Assembly: GCA_965153355.1 (NCBI GenBank)
Contig: OZ231127.1
Coordinates: forward strand, 5,828,001-5,892,000
Direction of reading: 5' to 3'
DNA: 64,000 nt
Source: Flaccisagitta enflata
Taxonomy: Eukaryota > Chaetognatha > Sagittoidea > Aphragmophora
The notes beneath the pieces were generated by a model, which was given only the letters and a program-made list of their open reading frames with translations, made no database searches and had not been told where the DNA came from. Within the stretch, counting starts at the first letter, position 1. The number at the start of each line of letters is the position of its first letter. Of this stretch, positions 58,845 to 64,000 are shown piece by piece. A program made the translations under genes and the position numbers.

Positions 58845-59137
58845 TGATTTACATCCTTGTCGAAAGCTGTTTCTTTCTCTTTCTCATCGCTCGTGAATTT
58901 AAACCGTTCCCGACCGAGATGGACTCCAGCACTTGCGCGTGTGGGAGTCTGAGAAAAGATTGGGATTTGACTGGGTGTTTGTATTGGTGTTGCTGGGTTG
59001 TCCCCGTTTTCTGCATCATGATTGTGATTGATTGTGTCGACTAAGTAGTAAAACGATTGTTTGAAGTCATTATGGAAGCTAAGAATTTGATTCGATAGCG
59101 ATTCCACCGCTTTGAGAAGAGCGTCGTTTTGTGGCAT
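58808..59137 (-). CDS. Penelope-like element first frame
   Basis: 109 codons starting at the first ATG after an in-frame stop, 44 nt inside the unit from the pseudo-LTR junction. It is hydrophilic with a predicted helix (LLKAVESLSNQILSFHNDF) and a Pro/Thr-rich middle; no domain is recognised. It ends TGG-AAA-AAC-TAG. The next frame is entered by a -1 step in the same A5 run. The alternative start at 58844 would lie inside this overlap. Confidence 0.6.
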   Translation of the reverse strand: MPQNDALLKAVESLSNQILSFHNDFKQSFYYLVDTINHNHDAENGDNPATPIQTPSQIPIFSQTPTRASAGVHLGRERFKFTSDEKEKETAFDKDVNQCIDSVEAQWKN

Positions 59138-59180
59138 AGTGGTAGTTTGTTTTTCCTGTGCACATCAGCGACAATGGATA

Positions 59181-59704
59181 ATATTTGGAAAATAACTAGC
59201 ACGAATGTTAGTGGCTCAATGTCGTTGGAGTGTGGAAGGAAAATGAAGATGCACAGTTGAAAAACTTTGTTTCATCATGAATTACAGTAAAACGTCATTC
59301 ATCTGACATGTTTCGCAAATAGCTCATCAAGAGATGGTCTGAAGCAACAAAAAGATAAATTAGTAAAGTATAAATATGCAATTAAAACGAAAATCACATA
59401 TAAGTCAAATTCGAGTCATATTTGAGTCGCATTTGAGTCAAAAATATCCAAAATCCAAATACAATCCGAGTTTGTAGGAAGAAGAGGAATGGATGAATTC
59501 AGAGATCTCATATGACCGATTTTGGGTCAAAGAAATGGTATGATTGTCACCAGGTGGATAGAAGCAAAAAGAGCATCTGATATGGAAGAGACTCTTTAAC
59601 CAAGCTTGGATTCATTTAATGCCGGCTTGTACTTTTGTATAAAATATGTTTCATACTGCAGTATGGATTGGTGACCACGACTTGCACTTTTTATTTTAAG
59701 AAAA
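59181..59704 (-). repeat. Penelope pseudo-LTR, upstream (5') partial copy
   Basis: A truncated second copy of the element's 3' end, including the last codons of the endonuclease. It should carry the promoter for the downstream full unit, as in other PLEs (inference). The match to the 3' copy breaks at 59700-59704. Confidence 0.94.
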
Positions 59705-59913
59705 CTTTCCTATATATATATATTATATTTATAGAAACCTGTCTTTTTATTTTATATATATATATATATATTTTTTTATTTTTTATTTTATTATTTTTTT
59801 TATTATTTTTATATTTATTTTTTTTTATATATATATATATATATATTTATATTTTTATTTTTTTATTTTTTTTATTATTTTTATTATTTTTATTATTTTA
59901 TATTTTTTTATTT

Positions 59914-59957
<44 letters not shown>

Positions 59958-59975
59958 GTCTATATATCTACTCTT
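59705..59975. repeat. TA/TTTAT-rich low-complexity tract
   Basis: Irregular TATATA and TTTATTTTTT repeats bordering the 5' side of the Penelope-like element. Confidence 0.93.
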
Positions 59976-60850
59976 TACCCTTTTTTTTGCCTTAACAGTC
60001 AGCAATCTTCAGTATTGGCTGTATGTCAGGTTTTTTACTGTCAGTTATTTTAGTTCAGATCACTGGCATTGATAGTTTTGTCTGACGTCTTGTTTTTCTT
60101 TCAGTTGTCTTTTCAGCTTGTAAATCCTAATTTGCCTCGATCTTCTCTTGATTTGTCAATCAGGGATTCTATTTGACACTCTTTTATGAGCCTAGATAAC
60201 TGTTATATTTATCTATCTGAACACCTTTTACATATTTGAGCAACTAAAGAATTTGTCCGTCTATCAGTAACTCTATCTGCCCACCTTTTATTTACCTGAG
60301 TCACTTCGGGATTTGTCCGGGAGGTTCTTTCCTTTTGTTTGTTTGTTTGTTTTTGTTTGCCGCTCTGCTTTGATTGGAGCCATCTGGTGTCTCCTTCAAT
60401 CAATCCAGCCTAGTCTCCATTAATTCAACGTGTGAATGCAAACCTCTCTCTTTTTCTTTTTCTTTTTTCCTTTCACTCTTTCGCTCTCCCTTTCTCTGTC
60501 TCGCTGTCTCTCTGTCAGGGTATGACAAAGTGCCCAAGCACGCAAGCAATGCTTGTAGGCAGCTAGCAGATTTTGTAGGCAGGGAAACAGAAACAATATA
60601 TAAAAAAACAAAAAAATTATAGATTTGGATATGCCTTCAAAAGCATTCATTTTATTTGAAAATAATAAATCCATTATTTACTACAAAAAATATATACACA
60701 TACACTGTCCTGTTACTACAAAAAATGTTTTTTAATTCATTTTTCAATATATCTAAGATATCCCTACATAAAGATTTATACAAATATTTTGCAGGCAGGA
60801 GTTGTTGAAATAATGTTGCTTGTAGGCAGCTGATAATTTTGTCGGGCCCT
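59976..60850. other. unassigned sequence
   Basis: GCTTGTAGGCAGCTAGCAGA near 60550 and GCTTGTAGGCAGCTGATAAT near 60818 are direct repeats. There is a CT-rich patch near 60440-60520. No gene is supported. Confidence 0.45.
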
Positions 60851-60852
60851 GC

Positions 60853-60998
<146 letters not shown>

Positions 60999-61364
60999 AT
61001 TTTCACTCCACGCCCACCTTGGATCGAATTGAGTCAGACAACAAAACATCTCGGCCGCCTATTAGGTAGGCAGCGGCCTTTTTGTGGTCAATGCCCACTA
61101 GATATGTGCATCGGAATTATCAATGACCACTACTGCCATGGAAAAATGCTCATCGGATTTTCATGTCAGCTGGCATATCTTCTTTTTATGTCTATGAAAA
61201 TAAAAAGATATGTGAAATAGAAAAAAACCACTTTCAAAATCTTCTAAATATCATCTACTGTACTTCTTTTATTCAAGCTTTATTTTTGTGATTGCATAAA
61301 TACTCAGGGTAGATAAGACTGCCTGAACAATGTGATAAATTCATTTCTAAGATAGTGGGAGCCT
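60999..61364. other. unassigned sequence
   Basis: No feature supported apart from one diverged CCCACTAGATATGTGCAT patch related to the following satellite. Confidence 0.4.
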
Positions 61365-63410
61365 ATGAGCTGTCTATGTCTACTAGGATCAGGCATCTGT
61401 GTAGTCAATGTTCACTAGAACACGGCCTTTAAGCTGTCTATGTCAACTAGGATCAGGCATCTGGGTAGTTAATGTTCACTAGAACACTGCCTTTAAGCTG
61501 TCTATGTCAACTAGGATCGGGCATCTGGGTAGTCAATGTTCACTAGAACACTGCCTTTGAGCTGTCTATGTCAACTAGGATCAGGCATCTGGGTAGTCAA
61601 TGTTCACTAGAACACGGCCTTTAAGCTGTCTATATCAACTAGGATCAGGCATCTGGGTAGTCATTGTTCACTATAACACTGCCTTTAAGCTGTGTATGTC
61701 AACTAGGATCGGGCATCTGGGTAGTCAATGTTCACTAGAACACTGCCTTTAAGCTGTCTATGTCAACTAGGATCGGGCATCTGGGTAGTCAATATTCACT
61801 AGAACACTGCCTTTAAGCTGTCTATGTCAACTAGGATCGGGCATCTGGATAGTCAATGGTCAGTAGAAATGCCTTTGAGCTGTCTATGTCAACTAGGATC
61901 GGGCATCTGGATAGTCAATGGTCAGTAGAAATGCCTGCCTATGTCAACTACAGGGTCATCAGCCTGAGATGCCGGATTCTGTTAAGCTATTACTCAGAGA
62001 TGCCATATACCCTTGATTTCATACTGATTGTCTCTTGAAGAGCATAAATTGACGTTTTTTGTATTAAAATTTCATCCAAATCGGTTAAGTAGTTTAGATT
62101 TTACATGTCTTTGAAGTAGAAACTAATTTTCCCTCAATGGCAGAATTTTCAATAAAAATTGAGAGAGAGAGCATTTCTAAGTTTCTCTCTTTTTTCAACT
62201 TTTTGAGCTGGAATGGTCTAGTATGAAAAAAAAATTGATGTAGTTTCAAAAATTTGTCAAATCATCTTTTATTTAGGATTAATCTCATGATTCTAGCTCA
62301 AAATATTGCAAAATGAGAAAATGGGAAAAAAGACTGTTCCTCCATTTTCCAATGAAAAAACAGAAGTGGCAAAATGGAAGTTTTTTACTTAAATAAATGT
62401 AAAATCTAAACTACTTGACCGATTTTGATGAAATTTTGAGACAAAAAACGTCAACCTATACTCTATAAGAGACAATCAGTTTAAAATCCGTGACATTTGG
62501 CATCTCAGAGTAAAAGCTTAACATTATCCGGCATTTCAAGCTGATGACCCGGTAGGATCAGGCATCTGGGTGGTCAATGGTCACTAAAACACGGCCTTTA
62601 AGCTGTGTATGTCAACTAGGATCGGGCATCTGGGTAGTCAATATTCACTAGAACACTGCCTTTAAGCTGTCTATGTCAACTAGGATCGGGCATCTGGATA
62701 GTCAATGGTCAGTAGAAATGCCTTTGAGCTGTCTATGTCAACTAGGATCGGGCATCTGGATAGTCAATGGTCAGTAGAAATGCCTGCCTATGTCAACTAG
62801 GATCAGGCATCTGGGTGGTCAATGGTCACTAAAACACGGCCTTTAAGCTGTGTATGTCAACTAGGATCGGGCATCTGGGTAGTCAATGTTCACTAGAACA
62901 CTGCCTTTAAGCTGTCTATGTCAACTAGGATCGGGCATCTGGGTAGTCAATATTCACTAGAACACTGCCTTTAAGCTGTCTATGTCAACTAGGATTGGGC
63001 ATCTGGATAGTCAATGGTCAGTAGAAATGCCTTTGAGCTGTCTATGTCAACTAGGATCGGGCATCTGGGTAGTCAATGGTCAGTAGAAATGCCTGTCTAT
63101 GTCAACTAGGATCGGGCATCTGGGTGGTCAATGGTCACTAGGACACTACCTTTGACCTGTCTTAGTCAACTAGGATCAGGCATCTGGATAGTCAATGGTC
63201 AGTAGAAATGCCTTTGAGCTGTCTATGTCAACTAGGATCGGGCATCTGGGTAGTCAATGGTCAGTAGAAATGCCTGTCAATGTCAACTAGGATCGGGCAT
63301 CTGGGTGGTCAATGGTCACTAGAACACTACCTTTGACCTGTCTTAGTCAACTAGGATCAGGCATCTGGGTGGTCAATGGTCACTAGGATACTGTCTTTGA
63401 GCATTCAGTA
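61365..63410. repeat. ~65-bp satellite, interrupted
   Basis: Units of AGCTGTCTATGTCAACTAGG, ATCGGGCATCTGGGTAGTCA, ATGTTCACTAGAACACTGCC, TTTAA. Later units carry GGTCAGTAGAAATGCC and are shorter. A higher-order pattern of long and short units repeats in the second half. A MITE splits the array at 61951-62552. Confidence 0.95.
61951..62552. mobile_element. 602-bp MITE with ~160-bp TIRs in the satellite
   Basis: The ends CAGGGTCATCAGCCTGAGAT and inverted CCGGGTCATCAGCTTGAAAT pair for about 160 bp, including ACTGATTGTCTCTT and AAGTAGTTTAGATTTTACAT. TA flanks both sides (61949-61950, 62553-62554). Removing it with one TA restores the satellite phrase GTCAACTAGGATCAGGCATC. Confidence 0.92.
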
Positions 63411-63637
63411 GACGCAAGGATTCGTCCATGACTACGGCACTTGAAAGGTTCAATTTTGATAAATCGGTAAAGTAAAAAAAAAAAAGTCGCCGATAAAAAT
63501 CCTTTTTAATCAATAATTACTATTAGAAACTATGTTTAACAATTTTATCCTCAAACACACATGTATTCAAAATTAAAGCTACTGAAATTCTGATTTCTAA
63601 CCCAAGAAATTGTAGGTCTAAGACTGATTTTGATATT
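63411..63637. other. unassigned sequence
   Basis: No feature supported. Confidence 0.4.
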
Positions 63638-63938
63638 TCACATTCCGCAATTGCCACCGACTTCGATTCTTTCCCACATTCTAATGTTTCTAATGGAAGT
63701 GTTACCATCTGTGTGATGGTTCTTCAAAGCTCGGATCCCGAAGCAACGAAATTTCTCCCTCATTTCTGGTTTGACTCTGCAATATCTGACTTCTTCCTCG
63801 CGCCAGGGTTTGTCTGAAAGATCTTCGCAGAGAATGGTCCAGGTGGCAGATGGATTGCAGATGGCGTCGTTGGAAGCTACGAATTGGTAGCAACTGGGAG
63901 CGTGTTGCAACCATTTGTCCTTCTGGCCAGGCTGAAAC
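63638..63938 (-). CDS. possible exon, C-type-lectin-like start (tentative)
   Basis: The minus strand has a plausible 3' splice site (TATCGTTTCAG near 63940) followed by about 100 open codons of ordinary composition, ending at a TGA. KWLQHAPSCYQFV resembles the Gly-Trp...Ser-Cys-Tyr-x-Phe start of C-type lectin domains, and KPWREEEVRYC resembles the next W...C segment. The spacing between them is longer than usual, and no Ca-binding motif is seen. A second frame is open over the same stretch, which weakens the call. An exon end at GATG/GTAACAC near 63707 is possible. Confidence 0.25.
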
Positions 63939-64000
63939 GATATCTGGTGTAAACACAATAAAAAAGTATCAACTTTGAAAAAGTTGTGTTCCTCAATGAA

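Larger units (their letters stand above)
55221..59704 (-). mobile_element. Penelope-like retroelement with pseudo-LTRs
   Basis: A 3960-bp unit (55221-59180) is preceded on its 5' side (minus strand) by a partial head-to-tail copy of its own 3' end (59181-59704). The result is 519-bp direct repeats with very few differences, the pseudo-LTR arrangement known for Penelope-like elements. The unit encodes N-terminal frames, a Penelope-type reverse transcriptase and a GIY-YIG endonuclease. TA-rich DNA flanks both sides. The high repeat identity and nearly intact frames indicate a young insertion. Confidence 0.93.

Overview
This window looks like non-coding, repeat-dominated nuclear DNA of a eukaryote, most likely an aquatic invertebrate animal. 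The reasons are a Penelope-like retroelement with a GIY-YIG endonuclease, several TA-flanked inverted-repeat transposons, a Ty3/gypsy-type relic, a tRNA-like sequence with eukaryotic A and B boxes, very long GA/CT, GT, CAA and TA microsatellites, and a degenerate CCCTAA tract. The species cannot be named from sequence alone. There are no operons. Almost all long open frames are translated microsatellites or minisatellites. The only confidently functional-looking protein is the retroelement polyprotein at 55.6-59.1 kb.

Layout. 0-6 kb: GA tracts, a minisatellite-bearing hairpin element and four inverted-repeat (MITE-like) elements. 6.0-11.6 kb and 36.9-41.4 kb are two copies of one segmental duplication. 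Comparing them gives natural filled and empty insertion sites. 12.1-13.8 kb: (CAA)n tracts alternating with a constant spacer of about 65 bp, then a 280-bp GA tract. 14-20 kb: a MITE, a 75-bp satellite, a 58-bp satellite and hairpin elements. 22.7-24.7 kb: a scrambled LTR-retrotransposon relic (gag-like on +, aspartic protease on -, LTR-like on +). 25-36 kb: nested mobile elements, palindromic satellites and CT/AAAG tracts. 41-55 kb: microsatellites, more MITEs and a 958-bp fold-back element. 55.2-59.7 kb: a full-length Penelope-like element on the minus strand flanked by 519-bp direct repeats (pseudo-LTRs), set in TA-rich DNA. 61.4-63.4 kb: a satellite of about 65 bp interrupted by a MITE. 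63.6-63.96 kb: a possible exon.

The most interesting signal is a dispersed family of short elements (family 1, about 25 copies or fragments). Each begins with a 7-bp-stem hairpin of the form AGNNGCG...CGCNNCT, carries a GTCC-rich variable region, and ends ...GGCCTTG inside a T run. The hairpin stem differs between subfamilies, and both its second arm and a third copy near the far end change in step. This three-way covariation suggests that the hairpin and the far end are recognised together during mobilisation. Two filled/empty comparisons fit insertion into T/A homopolymers with about 2 nt duplicated. A second dispersed family (family 2) carries its own compensating stem-loop and large palindromes enclosing 20-21-bp minisatellites.
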